From assembly GCA_002238605.1 (NCBI GenBank), contig MPMR01000008.1, forward strand, positions 1-64,000: a DNA stretch of 64,000 bases, given 5' to 3'. Under the pieces are notes generated by a model. It did no database searches. It was not told the origin of the DNA and saw only the letters and a program-made list of their open reading frames with translations. Numbering within the stretch: the first letter of the stretch is position 1; every line of letters begins with the position of its first letter. Position numbers and translations under genes: made by a program. Below, one piece after another: positions 16,779 to 26,343 of this stretch. The stretch is from BD2-11 clade cluster bacterium bin43. Lineage in GTDB: Bacteria > Gemmatimonadota > Gemmatimonadetes > Longimicrobiales > Gaopeijiaceae.

Positions 16779-18623
16779 TCACCAGTTCGCCCAGCGAGCA
16801 GGCGTGCCGGTCATCAGGTGTTCGCGCAGCGTCTGGATGGTATCGGTCGGGATGCCGTAGCGCTTGCGCAGGAAGTAGTCCGCTGACTTGGCGGCGAGCG
16901 GGGCCGCCACGATGGATCCGCTTTCCCCGAGCTCCACCAGCACGACCACGACGATCTCCGGCTGCTCCTCCCGGGGGCCCGCCATTGCCGCGAACCACGC
17001 GTGGCTGCGCTGCGGGTCCTGTGCGTTCTGGGCGGTGCCCGACTTGCCCAGCAGCTCCCAGTGCTCGACCGAGGACAGATGCGCCGTGCCTCCCGGCATG
17101 AAGACCCGCCTGAGCCCCTCCATCAGAACCTCGCCCTGCTCCGTTGAAATCCCGATGTCCCAGGTGTCGCCCGCTTCCTCCCCGTGCAGGATCCGTGGCG
17201 CGGGAGCCTGACCGCCCCGGGCCATGGCGAGGTAGAACTGAGCGATCCCCAGGGGGGTCTGGTCGTTGGGTCCCTGCCCGATCGCCAGGGACAATACCTC
17301 CGTTTCCACCGCGCGATACCCGAACCGCTCCTCCCAGAAGCCCAGATCGCTCGGAAACACCCCCGGAGACTCGCGGGGCAGGTCGATGCCGCACTGGCGC
17401 GCAAAGCCCATTTCGTTCGCGTTGGCCAGAAGACGCTCCAGCCCGATCCTGAGGCCCAGCTGGTAGAAGTAGACGTTGCAGGAGTGCTGGATGGCCTGCA
17501 CGAGATTGAGCGCTCCGTGGCCGGACTCTTCCCAGCAACGGAACCTGGCGCTGCCGACGAACATCGCTCCGCTGCACCCCCGCGGCATGTATTCGTTCGC
17601 TTCCACAAGGCCGAGCTTCAGCCCGATCGCTGCGACCGCGAGCTTCCACGTGGACCCCGGGGCGTAGCGTCCCACAACCGCGCGATTGAAGAGGGGCTGT
17701 TCGGGGTCGCTGTTGAGAGATGCCCACTGGTCGGGTTCGATCCCACCCACGAAGCTGTTGGGGTCGAAGGTCGGAGCCGAGTAGAGCGCGAGGACGCCGC
17801 CATCCTCGACATCCAGCGCCACTACGGCGCCGCGCATGGAATCGGGGAAGATGTGGTGGATCCACTCCATCAGATCCAGGTCGAGATTGAGGTGGATATC
17901 CACCCCGGGCTCGGGTGCCTCCACGACCTGACCGAAAGGAGAGCTGACGACCCGGCCCAGCGCGTCGACTTCCGAATAGCGCAGGCCGCGCTTCCCCTGA
18001 AGCCGGGCTTCGTACTGCCGCTCCACCCCCTCCTTGCCCACCGTCATGCCCTGCGAGTACTCGGAGTATTGTTCCTGCTCCAATTCATCTGCGGTGACTT
18101 CGCCCACATACCCCATCAGGTGGGAGACCGCCCGCGCAGCCTGGTACCGGCGCTTCGGATCCATCCGGACCACGACGTTCGGCAACTCCGCGCGGTGCTC
18201 CTCGAGCGTGGAGACAAGATCGAAATCGGCATCGCCCTCCACCAGAAGCGGCTGATAGGGTTCGCGTCGGGCACGCTCGAGCAGCAGCTCGATCCTCGCA
18301 TCGTCCAGATCGAGGTACGATTGCAGGCGTTCGAGCGTGGTCTCCATGACGCCGGAAGTCGCCGAAGGGAACACGTGCAGCGAATAGCCGGGAACGCTGC
18401 TCGCAACGACCCGGCCGGTCCGGTCGAAGACGGCCCCGCGGGGAGCCGCAATGGGGAACGGCCGGAGCCGGTTCGAGTCCGAGCGAAGTTCGTAGGTGTT
18501 GGACTCGAGCACCTGGAGCCGGAAGAAGGCGACGGTGAGAACTCCGAAGAGCGTCATGAGTCCGATGATGGCGATGCGGGTGCGCCGCGACGCCCCTGGG
18601 TTGGGCACCTGGAACTGATTCAT
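16779..18623 (-). CDS. mrdA: Penicillin-binding protein 2 (elongation transpeptidase)
   Basis: A 614-residue class B PBP that crosslinks peptidoglycan during cell elongation. A cytoplasmic N-terminus and one membrane helix (about 15-37) are followed by the pedestal domain and the transpeptidase. Catalytic motifs are SxxK at Ser324-Thr-Trp-Lys327, SxN at Ser381-Cys-Asn383 and KSGT at 527-530. The ATG overlaps the mreD stop (ATGA), and rodA follows. The order mreB-mreC-mreD-mrdA-rodA makes the elongasome assignment secure. Confidence 0.97.
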   Translation of the reverse strand: MNQFQVPNPGASRRTRIAIIGLMTLFGVLTVAFFRLQVLESNTYELRSDSNRLRPFPIAAPRGAVFDRTGRVVASSVPGYSLHVFPSATSGVMETTLERLQSYLDLDDARIELLLERARREPYQPLLVEGDADFDLVSTLEEHRAELPNVVVRMDPKRRYQAARAVSHLMGYVGEVTADELEQEQYSEYSQGMTVGKEGVERQYEARLQGKRGLRYSEVDALGRVVSSPFGQVVEAPEPGVDIHLNLDLDLMEWIHHIFPDSMRGAVVALDVEDGGVLALYSAPTFDPNSFVGGIEPDQWASLNSDPEQPLFNRAVVGRYAPGSTWKLAVAAIGLKLGLVEANEYMPRGCSGAMFVGSARFRCWEESGHGALNLVQAIQHSCNVYFYQLGLRIGLERLLANANEMGFARQCGIDLPRESPGVFPSDLGFWEERFGYRAVETEVLSLAIGQGPNDQTPLGIAQFYLAMARGGQAPAPRILHGEEAGDTWDIGISTEQGEVLMEGLRRVFMPGGTAHLSSVEHWELLGKSGTAQNAQDPQRSHAWFAAMAGPREEQPEIVVVVLVELGESGSIVAAPLAAKSADYFLRKRYGIPTDTIQTLREHLMTGTPARWANW

Positions 18624-19144
18624 GACTCGCTCTCGCTGAAAGGACCGACAAGCCTCACGATGAGCACGCCCACCAGGGCGGCATAGAGCGCCGCCGGCAC
18701 CGCGGCGAAAACCATCGGTTCGATGAACCCGCTCCTGACCCCGGCCGCGTGCTGCAGGATCCAGTGGATGAAGTCGCGCAGCCACTTGCCGGCGACAAAG
18801 TAGACAATGTGGAAGGAAAGCGACGTGGTGGAAACGAAGAACGCCCGGGTCTGCACGCCCAGAATGCCCACCAGGGTCATCGCTACGGTGTTCGCGCCGA
18901 AGGCCACGAGCGTGAACGCGTCCTCCAGCATGCCAAGGGTGAAGCCGACACATGCAGCAGTGCCGGATCGGACCCTGCGAACGTGGAGCAGGAGTGCGAC
19001 GGTCAACAGATCAGGCGCTCCGGCGCCCACCCCCAGGCCGAGCCGCAGAACGAAATGGAAGAAGACCAGAATCAGCGTGAGGGCCACGGCCGCGCCCGAC
19101 CCGATGCCGAGCCGCGGAGTGCCGCTAAGCGGACGCTCAGCCAC
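18620..19144 (-). CDS. mreD: Rod-shape-determining membrane protein MreD
   Basis: A 174-residue hydrophobic protein with five to six predicted helices (VALTLILVFFHFVLRLG, LLTVALLLHVRRVRSGT, GMLEDAFTLVAFGANTVAMT and so on), matching MreD in size and topology. It has little conserved sequence, so the call rests largely on its position between mreC and mrdA. The most likely start is GTG (VAERPLSGTPRL), which overlaps the end of mreC by eight bases; no ATG is available at the right place. Its stop overlaps the mrdA start. Confidence 0.9.
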   Translation of the reverse strand: MAERPLSGTPRLGIGSGAAVALTLILVFFHFVLRLGLGVGAGAPDLLTVALLLHVRRVRSGTAACVGFTLGMLEDAFTLVAFGANTVAMTLVGILGVQTRAFFVSTTSLSFHIVYFVAGKWLRDFIHWILQHAAGVRSGFIEPMVFAAVPAALYAALVGVLIVRLVGPFSESES

Positions 19145-20078
19145 TGCCGTCGGTAGCAGGCGCGCTGCCCGGCCCGCCCTCGCTGGCGGAGTCCGGGATC
19201 GGTGACGTTCCTGCCGGAAACAGGCTGGACAGGTCCGCTTCGCCCTCCGGTCCGGGTCCGTGGGAAACGCCGACCAGCGCGTGCGTGACCGAGGCGGGAT
19301 GTACCGTCGGGTACACCCAGTAACTCCGGTGCCATCCCTCTTCGACCTCGGCCAGACCTCCGACCCGGCCCACGGGCACGCCGCGCGGATAGACACCCCC
19401 GCGTCCGCTGGTAACCACCAGCGTGCCGTCCGCAAGGACGTCGAAATAGGGAATGCCGGTCAGGATGAGTCGCTCGGCTCCCCCGAAGGTGGCCGGTTCC
19501 GGTGCGACGATGCCGTACAGCTCGCCGTCCTCCGACATGACCGAGGCCCGGAAGTCCGGGTGCGACCAGTCCATGCCGATTGAAAGCGAAGGGTGGGCTT
19601 CGAGAACCCGGCCAGCGAGCCCCTCGGCGGTGATGACGGGGGACAGGGCATGGACGCCCTGTTCGGAGCCGAGGTCGAGCACGATCGTGCTCTGGGAACC
19701 CAGGTTCCCCGGGCGGTGCACGCTCACCGCGCGATAAGACCGCTCCACCAGCGGCGCCAGTCCGATCAGGACGCGCAGACGCCGGTTCTCCTCTATCGCC
19801 GGCGCGTTGTTTGCAACCCAGGCGCGCAGGGAGTCCACTTCTGCCCGCAGCATGTCCGCCTCGCGCCCTATCGAGCGGGCCGCGGTCAGCGCGCTCCGGA
19901 TGTCCACGAACGGGCGCAGGAGGGTGAGGCGAATCCCGGACGCGATGCTCTGCTGGGGCCCCGTGGGAATCAGGTAGAAGAACAAGCCGACCAGCAGGCA
20001 GGCGACCGCCAGGAGGAACTGTCTCCGCAGTCCGTTACCGCTGGCACCGCCGTATTCCCGCATCAACCCCACCCGCAC
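19137..20078 (-). CDS. mreC: Rod-shape-determining protein MreC
   Basis: A 313-residue periplasmic scaffold protein with an N-terminal anchor (LLAVACLLVGLFFYLIP), a coiled coil at about 70-105 (READMLRAEVDSLRAWV) and the MreC beta domains (IVLDLGSEQGVHALSPVI, GLAGRVLEAHPSLS, VVTSGRGGVYPRGVPVG). The C-terminal 30 residues are a Gly/Ser/Pro-rich tail. It links MreB to PBP2 and RodA. It lies 58 bases after mreB and overlaps mreD. Confidence 0.95.
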   Translation of the reverse strand: MRVGLMREYGGASGNGLRRQFLLAVACLLVGLFFYLIPTGPQQSIASGIRLTLLRPFVDIRSALTAARSIGREADMLRAEVDSLRAWVANNAPAIEENRRLRVLIGLAPLVERSYRAVSVHRPGNLGSQSTIVLDLGSEQGVHALSPVITAEGLAGRVLEAHPSLSIGMDWSHPDFRASVMSEDGELYGIVAPEPATFGGAERLILTGIPYFDVLADGTLVVTSGRGGVYPRGVPVGRVGGLAEVEEGWHRSYWVYPTVHPASVTHALVGVSHGPGPEGEADLSSLFPAGTSPIPDSASEGGPGSAPATDGSG

Positions 20079-20136
20079 GGGCTCAGGGCCTGCGCTGCTG
20101 CCTCGACCACTCCGGAAACCGGTGGCCGATCAACGG

Positions 20137-21180
20137 TCAAGCCGTCAGGATCTTACGAAACGTGTGCAGATCCTCCAGTATCCGGCCCGCGCCCCGCACG
20201 ACGCAGGTCAGAGGGTCTTCGTCAACATGCACGGCCAGGTTGGTCTCGAACGTGATCAGCTGGTCGAGGCCCTGGATCATCGCGCCGCCACCGGTCATCA
20301 GCAGACCTCTGTCCACGATGTCCGCCGAGAGCTCCGGGGGCGTCGACTCGAGCGCGCGGCGCACGGCGTCCACGATGGCTCTGATCGGCTCCTGGATCCA
20401 CTCGCGTACTTCGGATGAGCCGATGCGGATCATCTTGGGCATCCCGCTGACCAGATCCCGACCCTTGACGTCCATCTCCTGCTCCTCGCCGGTATCGAAG
20501 GCGGAGCCGATCTGGATCTTGATCATTTCGGCGGTGGATTCTCCGATGAGCAGCTTGTAATGCCTGCGCATGGAGTCTTCGATCGCGTGATCGATCTTGT
20601 CGCCGCCCACGCGGATCGAGGAGTTGGCGACAACGCCGGAAAGGCAGATCACGGCGATCTCCGTGGTGCCGCCCCCGATGTCGATCACCATGTTGCCGGT
20701 CGGCGACTCGATGGGAAGGCCCATGCCCACAGCGGCGGCGACCGGCTCCACCACCATGTACACCGACTTCGCGCCCGCCATCAGCGCCGACGAGCGGACC
20801 GCGCGCCGCTCGAGCTCGGTGATGCCCGAAGGGACGCCCACCACCACACGCGGCTTCATCCGGAACATGCGCCGGGACGTGACTCGTTTCAGGAAGTGAC
20901 GCAACATCATCTCGGTGATGTCGACATCCGCGATCACGCCGTCCTTAAGGGGTCGAATCGCCTCGATGTCCCCCGGGGTGCGTCCGAGCATGCGTTTGGC
21001 GTCGAGACCGATCCCCAGGATCTTGCGCGAGTTCGTTTCCACGGCGACCACGCAGGGCTCGTTCACCACAACCCCCTCGCCCCGGACGTATACGAGCGTA
21101 TTGGCGGTTCCCAGGTCCACTGCAATGTCATGGACCGGAACGAGGCTTCGGCGTGGCTTGAACCAACTTGAAAAAAGCAC
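20137..21180 (-). CDS. mreB: Rod-shape-determining actin homologue MreB
   Basis: A 347-residue bacterial actin that forms membrane-associated filaments directing lateral wall synthesis. Actin-fold motifs are present: phosphate-1 VDLGTANTLVYV, phosphate-2 DIGGGTTEIAVI and adenosine motif LLMTGGGAMIQGLD. The N-terminus MLFSSWFKPRRS is amphipathic and could bind membrane. The start is GTG at 21180, preceded by a weak AAAGAG. A sigma-70-like promoter lies directly upstream, making mreB the first gene of the 14 kb run that ends at guaA. Confidence 0.98.
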   Translation of the reverse strand: MLFSSWFKPRRSLVPVHDIAVDLGTANTLVYVRGEGVVVNEPCVVAVETNSRKILGIGLDAKRMLGRTPGDIEAIRPLKDGVIADVDITEMMLRHFLKRVTSRRMFRMKPRVVVGVPSGITELERRAVRSSALMAGAKSVYMVVEPVAAAVGMGLPIESPTGNMVIDIGGGTTEIAVICLSGVVANSSIRVGGDKIDHAIEDSMRRHYKLLIGESTAEMIKIQIGSAFDTGEEQEMDVKGRDLVSGMPKMIRIGSSEVREWIQEPIRAIVDAVRRALESTPPELSADIVDRGLLMTGGGAMIQGLDQLITFETNLAVHVDEDPLTCVVRGAGRILEDLHTFRKILTA

Positions 21181-21196
21181 TCTAACTCTTTGTTTT

Positions 21197-21225
21197 ACGA
21201 TAGTTTAGGGTAGATGTGCGTCCAA
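21197..21225 (-). promoter_or_regulatory. Sigma-70-like promoter for the mreB-guaA run
   Basis: On the minus strand TTGGAC, a 17-base spacer and TATCGT lie about 17 bases upstream of the mreB GTG. The surrounding sequence is a local AT-rich pocket in GC-rich DNA. A predicted start near 21190 gives a very short leader. Spacing is ideal; the hexamers are near-consensus only. Confidence 0.55.
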
Positions 21226-21350
21226 GAGGCAAACGGACTCCGGCCAACCCCCGGAAAGCCCCCGCATCTTAAGTTGCGGCGTGATCAGGAGCAAGATTCG
21301 GGGTCTGCTTCCGGGGGAGTAGTCGATGGGCCTCCGTCTCCCGACACGGG

Positions 21351-22463
21351 TCAGAAACAGCTTTCGAGCGACGTGTATTGCATGCCAAAGGCATCCGCCA
21401 CCGCGGCGTGAACAACCTCCCCTCGGACCACGTTCAGACCACGGGCAAGGGCAGGATTGCGGCGACAGGCATCCTGCCAGCCCCGGTCCGCCAGCTCCAG
21501 GACACAGGGCAGCGTGGCGTTCGTCAGAGCCAGCGTGCTCGTTCGGGGCACGCTGCCCGGAATGTTGGTGACACCGTAGTGGATCACGCCGTTGAGCACG
21601 TAGGTGGGGGCTTCATGGGTGGTTGGCCGAATGGTCTCCACGCATCCGCCCTGATCCACGGATACGTCCACGATGACCGACCCGGGACGCATGGTTGCCA
21701 GGTCCTCCTCAAACACCAGGAACGGGGTCCGGGCGCCGGGCAGGAGCACCGCCCCGATGATCAGGTCCGAATCGCGCAACTGTTTGCGCACCGCGTAGCG
21801 CGTCGAATAGAGGGGATGGACGCCCGCAGGCATCACGTCCGCCAGATACCGGAGCCTGGAAAGTGACGTGTCCAGAACGGAAACACGCGCTCCCAGCCCT
21901 GCGGCCACCCTGGCCGCCTGGGTACCCACGACGCCGCCACCCAGAATCAGCACCTTGCCCGGCATGACCCCCGGCACACCCCCGATGAGGATTCCGCTGC
22001 CGCCCGACGGGCGCGTCAGGTGCCGCACGCCCTCCTGCACCGCCATTCTGCCGGCAACCTCGCTCATCGGCGTAAGCAGGGGCAGCGCGCCCTTTTCCGT
22101 GGCCACCGTCTCGTACGCGATAGCCACCGTGCCGGACGCCCTGACCGCCCGGGTGAGGGCCTCCGACGCCGCAAAGTGAAAATAGGTGAAGACGATCTGC
22201 CCCTCGCGCATTTCGGCCCACTCTTCCGGGAGAGGTTCCTTCACCTTCACGATCATCGTGGCGCGCGCCCACAGCTCACGCGCGCTGTCCACCACCTGCG
22301 CGCCCGCCCGCTGGTAGAAGTCGTCGGTAAAGCCGCTGGCCAGACCGGCGCCCTTCTCGATCAGCACCTGATGGCCCGCCTGGGCGAGGGCTTCCACACC
22401 CGCCGGAACCATAGCGACCCGGTACTCATGCGTCTTGCGCTCGGCGGGAACGCCGATCAGCAT
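21351..22463 (-). CDS. ald: Alanine dehydrogenase
   Basis: A 370-residue NAD-dependent enzyme interconverting L-alanine and pyruvate plus ammonia. N-terminal family signature MLIGVPAERKTHEYRVAMVP, substrate-binding KVKEPLPEEW and YFHFAAS, the Rossmann segment LGGGVVGTQAARVAAGLGA, and DVSVDQGGCVET near 270 are all present. The length is standard. It follows the M16 peptidase gene by 40 bases and ends the rpsO-pnp-M16-ald group. A role in alanine catabolism or in supplying alanine for the cell wall is possible. Confidence 0.96.
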   Translation of the reverse strand: MLIGVPAERKTHEYRVAMVPAGVEALAQAGHQVLIEKGAGLASGFTDDFYQRAGAQVVDSARELWARATMIVKVKEPLPEEWAEMREGQIVFTYFHFAASEALTRAVRASGTVAIAYETVATEKGALPLLTPMSEVAGRMAVQEGVRHLTRPSGGSGILIGGVPGVMPGKVLILGGGVVGTQAARVAAGLGARVSVLDTSLSRLRYLADVMPAGVHPLYSTRYAVRKQLRDSDLIIGAVLLPGARTPFLVFEEDLATMRPGSVIVDVSVDQGGCVETIRPTTHEAPTYVLNGVIHYGVTNIPGSVPRTSTLALTNATLPCVLELADRGWQDACRRNPALARGLNVVRGEVVHAAVADAFGMQYTSLESCF

Positions 22464-22503
22464 GGCTCCGGCAGTCCGCGGGCTGCGAGCATGCGGTGCG
22501 GCT

Positions 22504-23814
22504 TCAGGGTCCCAGGCGAAGCAGGCACTGACGGTCGGGATGAAAGAACTCGGCCGCGGTTTCGGCGACTTCCGCTTCCGTCACGCGGTCGATGCGCGAC
22601 AGGAGTTCGTCCAGCGTGGTGAAGGGTTCCTGGTGCAGGGCGAACCCCGCCAGCCGGTACAGGCGCGCGCCCGGGCTCTCCAGGGAGAGCATGATCTGCC
22701 CCTTGACCTGACTCTTGATCTGGTCGAGATCGTCGCGCGAAAGGCCGTCACGGGCGACGGTGGCCAGCTCTTCCCTGATGGCGCCGGTGACCTCGCAGGC
22801 CGCGTCGTGACGGGTGCCCGCATAGATCCCGGATATCCCCGCGCGCGAGTAGAAGGACTGGAAGGTGTACACCGAGTAGGCCAGCCCCAGCTCCTCGCGA
22901 ATGCGCCGAAACAGCCGGGAGCTCATGCCGCCGCCCATCGCCGCCGCGAGCAGCACCAGCGGGTATCGCCTTGCGTCGGCTCTGGGAGGGGTTACGGTGC
23001 CGGCCACGATGTGGGTCTGGGCCGTCTCCCGCCGGACATGCACCTCCCTTCCCTCCATCGATCGCGGCTCGGCGACCGGGGCCGCGGGAGCACCGTGGGC
23101 CGCGCTGCCGAAGTAGTGCGCCGCCAGCTCAACGACCTCGTCATGCGCCACGTTGCCGGTGGCGGCAACGACCATGCCCGCGGCGCCGTAGCGCCCCCGG
23201 TGCAGATCCCGCAGGGTATCTCCCTCGATCGCCGACACGGTTTCACGGGTGCCGAGAATGGACGCCCCGTACGGATGCCCGTCCCACAGGTGCCGGCCGT
23301 GCAACTCGAAGGCGAAGTCCTCGGGGGCATCTTCGATCGTGGATATCTCTTCGAGCACGACGTGCCGCTCGAGCTCCAGGTCCTCGTCGAGGAGCCTGGG
23401 GAAGAGCACCAGGTCCGCGAGCACATCGAGCGCCTGGGGCAGATGTTCATCCAGCACGCGGGCCTGGAAGCTCGTGTGTTCCCGGCTCGTGAAGGCGTCG
23501 AGGGAACCGCCCAGACTCTCCAGCGCGAGCGCGATCTGCTCGCGTGAACGGTGTTGCGTTCCCCGGAAGACCATGTGCTCCAGAAGATGGCTTGCCCCCA
23601 GAACCTCCTCTCGGTCGTGCGCGGCGCCCCGTGGAACCCAGACGCCGACGGCCGCGGAGCGAACCCCCGGAATCGACTCGCTCAGGACCTGGATGCCGGA
23701 CGCGAGCGTGGTGACCGCCATGCGGTCCCGGTTCAGGGTCGTGGGCGGGGCTGCCGGAGCCGAAGCGACCGGTCCGGCGGACCGCAGGGATCGGCGGTGG
23801 CGGGCAGGTGTCAC
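22504..23814 (-). CDS. M16-family zinc metallopeptidase
   Basis: A 436-residue pitrilysin/insulinase-type peptidase resembling the mitochondrial processing peptidase beta subunit. The inverted zinc motif HLLEH is at 76-80 and the distal glutamate is in VVLEEIST near 155. The second half contains the usual catalytically silent homologous domain (GGGMSSRLFRRIREELGLAYSVY). The ATG overlaps the pnp stop (ATGA); a start at Met32 (MAVTTLASG) would drop a basic Ala/Pro-rich extension. The pnp-M16 neighbourhood is also seen in Bacillus (pnpA with mlpA nearby). Substrate unknown. Confidence 0.93.
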   Translation of the reverse strand: MTPARHRRSLRSAGPVASAPAAPPTTLNRDRMAVTTLASGIQVLSESIPGVRSAAVGVWVPRGAAHDREEVLGASHLLEHMVFRGTQHRSREQIALALESLGGSLDAFTSREHTSFQARVLDEHLPQALDVLADLVLFPRLLDEDLELERHVVLEEISTIEDAPEDFAFELHGRHLWDGHPYGASILGTRETVSAIEGDTLRDLHRGRYGAAGMVVAATGNVAHDEVVELAAHYFGSAAHGAPAAPVAEPRSMEGREVHVRRETAQTHIVAGTVTPPRADARRYPLVLLAAAMGGGMSSRLFRRIREELGLAYSVYTFQSFYSRAGISGIYAGTRHDAACEVTGAIREELATVARDGLSRDDLDQIKSQVKGQIMLSLESPGARLYRLAGFALHQEPFTTLDELLSRIDRVTEAEVAETAAEFFHPDRQCLLRLGP

Positions 23815-25937
23815 CGGCGCGCCTGAGACGACGTTCCGCCCCGGGTGTTGTCGTCAAGCGCCGCGCGTCTGGAGAGACGCAGCCGGCCCTTCTCGTCGAT
23901 GGCGAGCAGCTTGACCCGCGTCATCTCCCCGACCTTGAGAACGTCTTCGGTCTTGCCCACACGGCCCTCGGCCAGTTCGGAGATATGGCAAAGCCCCTCG
24001 GTGCCCGGGAAGATCTCGATGAAGGCCCCGAAGGTGGTGGTGTTCTTGACCGGACCCTCGTAGATGCGTCCGACCTCGGGCTCCTGAGCGATGGCCTCGA
24101 TCATCTCGCGGGCGCGTACGCCGGCTTCGCCCGAGACGGCGGCGATCTTCACCACCCCGGAGTCTTCGATGTCGATCTTGGCTCCGGTTTCATCTTGTAT
24201 CGCCCTGATAGTCTTTCCTTTAGGACCGATGATCTCACCAATCTTCTCAGGGTTGATCGAGACGGAGATGATGCGGGGAGCGTACTGGGACAGGTCGGTG
24301 CGCGCCGAGGGAAGCGCCTGATCCATGGCGTCGAGGATGCGGTGCCGCGCCGTGCGCGCCCTTCCCAGCGCCTGCTGCATGATGTCCAGATCAAGCCCCT
24401 CGATCTTGATGTCCATCTGGATTGCGGTGACGCCCTTGCGCGTCCCGGCCACCTTGAAGTCCATGTCGCCCAGTGCGTCCTCGAGCCCCAGGATGTCGGT
24501 GAGGACCGCAAAGCGTTCTCCCTCCTTCACCAGCCCCATCGCGACCCCGGCACACGAGGCACGAAGCGGAACCCCTGCATCCATCAGCGACAGCGAAGCC
24601 GCGCAGACGGAGGCCATGGACGAAGAACCGTTCGACTCCAGGACATCGGAGACCACGCGGATGGTATACGGGAAATCGTCGTAGTCGGGAAGAAGGGGTT
24701 GAACGGCGCGTTCGGCCAGGTTTCCATGCCCCACTTCACGCCGCGAGGTCCCGCGGATGGGCCTCGCTTCGCCCACCGAGAAGGGCGGGAAGTTGTAGTG
24801 GAGCATGAACGACTTCGTGGTCTCTTCGAGCGTATCGATCGAATCGATGCGCTGTTCGTCCCGCGAGGTGCCGAGGGTCACCACGCCCAGAGCCTGGGTC
24901 TGCCCGCGCGTAAAGAGGGCCGATCCGTGCGGTCGGGGCAGAACCCCCACCTCGCACCCGAGTTCGCGGAGTTCGTCCACTCCTCGCCCGTCGGCGCGTT
25001 TGCCCTCACCGAGGATGCGCGCACGCACGTGGTGCTTCTCCAGCTTGCGCAGGACTCCGGTCACGGCGGCGCGGGCCTCGTCGCTCTCGGTCCCGTCGCT
25101 CTGCAGCTGGCCGGCCACCTCGTCTCCGAGCTCGGCCAGCGCCGTCGCACGCGCCTGTTTTTCCTCCATCTCGAGCGCAGCCGCAACCCTCTTCCCGGCG
25201 AGCGCTTCGACCTGGTCGACCAGTTCACGGGCCGGCTCCACGCTGGTCCAAGTCATTTCCTCCTCGCAGGCGTCCGCGAACAGATCACGCTGCATGGCCA
25301 CCAACTCGCGGATCGCTCCGTGGGCCGCGGCGAGCCCCTCGAGGAGATCCTCTTCGGGCACCTCCACCGCAGCACCCTCGACCATGGTGATCGCCTCCGC
25401 GGATCCCGCCACCACCAGGTCGACATCGGAGTAGTCGAGCTGCTGGAAGGTGGGATTCACGATCCAGGCGCCCTGAATTCGGCCCATGCGCACCGACGCC
25501 ACCGGGATGTGGAACGGGATCTTCGACATGTTGAGCGCGACCGAGGCGCCCATCAGACCGAGGACGTCCGCGTCGTTCTCCTGGTCCGCGCTCAGGATGT
25601 AGCAGATGATCTGGGTCTCGTTCATGTACCCTTTCGGGAACAGCGGGCGGATGGGGCGATCGATGGAGCGCGCAGCCAGGATCTCCTTCTCGCCCGGGCG
25701 GCCTTCCCGCTTGAAGAAGCCCCCGGGGATCTTGCCGCCGGCGTAGGTCTTCTCGCGGTACTCGACCGTAAGGGGAAAGAAGGGAAGATGGGTGGGCCTG
25801 GTCTGCGCCGTCGCGGTGCACAGAACCATGGTGTCGCCAAAACGAACGAGGCAGGACCCGTGGGCCTGCCTCGCCATGCGCCCGGTCTCCAGGACCAGGG
25901 TGCGTCCTGCAAACTGTCGCTCGATTCTTTTCAGCAT
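23811..25937 (-). CDS. pnp: Polyribonucleotide nucleotidyltransferase
   Basis: A 708-residue 3'-5' phosphorolytic exoribonuclease of the RNA degradosome. Two RNase PH-like domains are visible (N-terminal [13 protein letters not shown]...[16 protein letters not shown]; second [20 protein letters not shown]), followed by a KH domain ([16 protein letters not shown]) and an S1 domain ([20 protein letters not shown]). It lies eight bases after rpsO, the near-universal order, and its stop overlaps the M16 gene. Expression may be set through the rpsO transcript. Confidence 0.98.
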   Translation of the reverse strand: MLKRIERQFAGRTLVLETGRMARQAHGSCLVRFGDTMVLCTATAQTRPTHLPFFPLTVEYREKTYAGGKIPGGFFKREGRPGEKEILAARSIDRPIRPLFPKGYMNETQIICYILSADQENDADVLGLMGASVALNMSKIPFHIPVASVRMGRIQGAWIVNPTFQQLDYSDVDLVVAGSAEAITMVEGAAVEVPEEDLLEGLAAAHGAIRELVAMQRDLFADACEEEMTWTSVEPARELVDQVEALAGKRVAAALEMEEKQARATALAELGDEVAGQLQSDGTESDEARAAVTGVLRKLEKHHVRARILGEGKRADGRGVDELRELGCEVGVLPRPHGSALFTRGQTQALGVVTLGTSRDEQRIDSIDTLEETTKSFMLHYNFPPFSVGEARPIRGTSRREVGHGNLAERAVQPLLPDYDDFPYTIRVVSDVLESNGSSSMASVCAASLSLMDAGVPLRASCAGVAMGLVKEGERFAVLTDILGLEDALGDMDFKVAGTRKGVTAIQMDIKIEGLDLDIMQQALGRARTARHRILDAMDQALPSARTDLSQYAPRIISVSINPEKIGEIIGPKGKTIRAIQDETGAKIDIEDSGVVKIAAVSGEAGVRAREMIEAIAQEPEVGRIYEGPVKNTTTFGAFIEIFPGTEGLCHISELAEGRVGKTEDVLKVGEMTRVKLLAIDEKGRLRLSRRAALDDNTRGGTSSQARR

Positions 25938-25945
25938 GCTCTGAC

Positions 25946-26206
25946 CTAGTGGCGGAGACCGAGGTCCGCGATGAGTTCGCGGTACTTCTCGTGGTCGGTC
26001 CGCTTCATGTACTCGAGGAGCCGCCTTCGCCTGCCCACCATCTTGAGCAGACCCTGGCGGCTGTGATGGTCCTTCTTGTGTTCGCGGAAGTGACCCTGGA
26101 GATGATTGATTCGGTGGGTCAGGATCGCGATCTGAACGGGGGCGCTGCCCCGGTCACCATCATGAACCTGGTACTTTCGGATGACTTCTTCCTTTACGAA
26201 TCCCAT
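25946..26206 (-). CDS. rpsO: Ribosomal protein S15
   Basis: An 86-residue small-subunit protein that binds 16S rRNA helices 20-22 and nucleates platform assembly. The match is end to end: [40 protein letters not shown] and [11 protein letters not shown]. The start is preceded by GAGGAGG. It heads the rpsO-pnp group. A hairpin in its leader may be the autoregulatory site, as S15 represses its own translation in several phyla. Confidence 0.98.
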   Translation of the reverse strand: MGFVKEEVIRKYQVHDGDRGSAPVQIAILTHRINHLQGHFREHKKDHHSRQGLLKMVGRRRRLLEYMKRTDHEKYRELIADLGLRH

Positions 26207-26238
26207 CGCGGGAACGCCTCCTCAAGAGTCTGAACGCT

Positions 26239-26273
26239 ACAAGGGAAGCCCGGGCGCGAACCCACTGACTTGT
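26239..26273 (-). promoter_or_regulatory. Stem-loop in rpsO leader, candidate S15 autoregulatory element
   Basis: The minus-strand leader, about 30-65 bases upstream of rpsO, can fold with outer arms ACAAG/CTTGT and an inner stem GGG-TTCGCG-CCC. The known biology is that S15 binds structured leaders of its own mRNA, and these differ between phyla. That this is such a site is inference from position and symmetry. Confidence 0.33.
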
Positions 26274-26343
26274 AAACGGCGACCAAAGCTAGCGATAAGG
26301 GGTGGGGGCTACAAGGCGCGCGCCCCGGACCGGGCCGGCCGGC

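Noticed and set aside
23808-25949. 713-codon plus-strand frame opposite pnp
   Set aside because: Exact antisense of PNPase with His/Asp-rich composition; no ribosome-binding site and no recognisable domain.
26239-26273. Resemblance to a tRNA T-arm (GGGTTCGCGCCC) upstream of rpsO
   Set aside because: No acceptor stem, anticodon arm or 3' end in the flanking sequence; interpreted as a leader hairpin instead.
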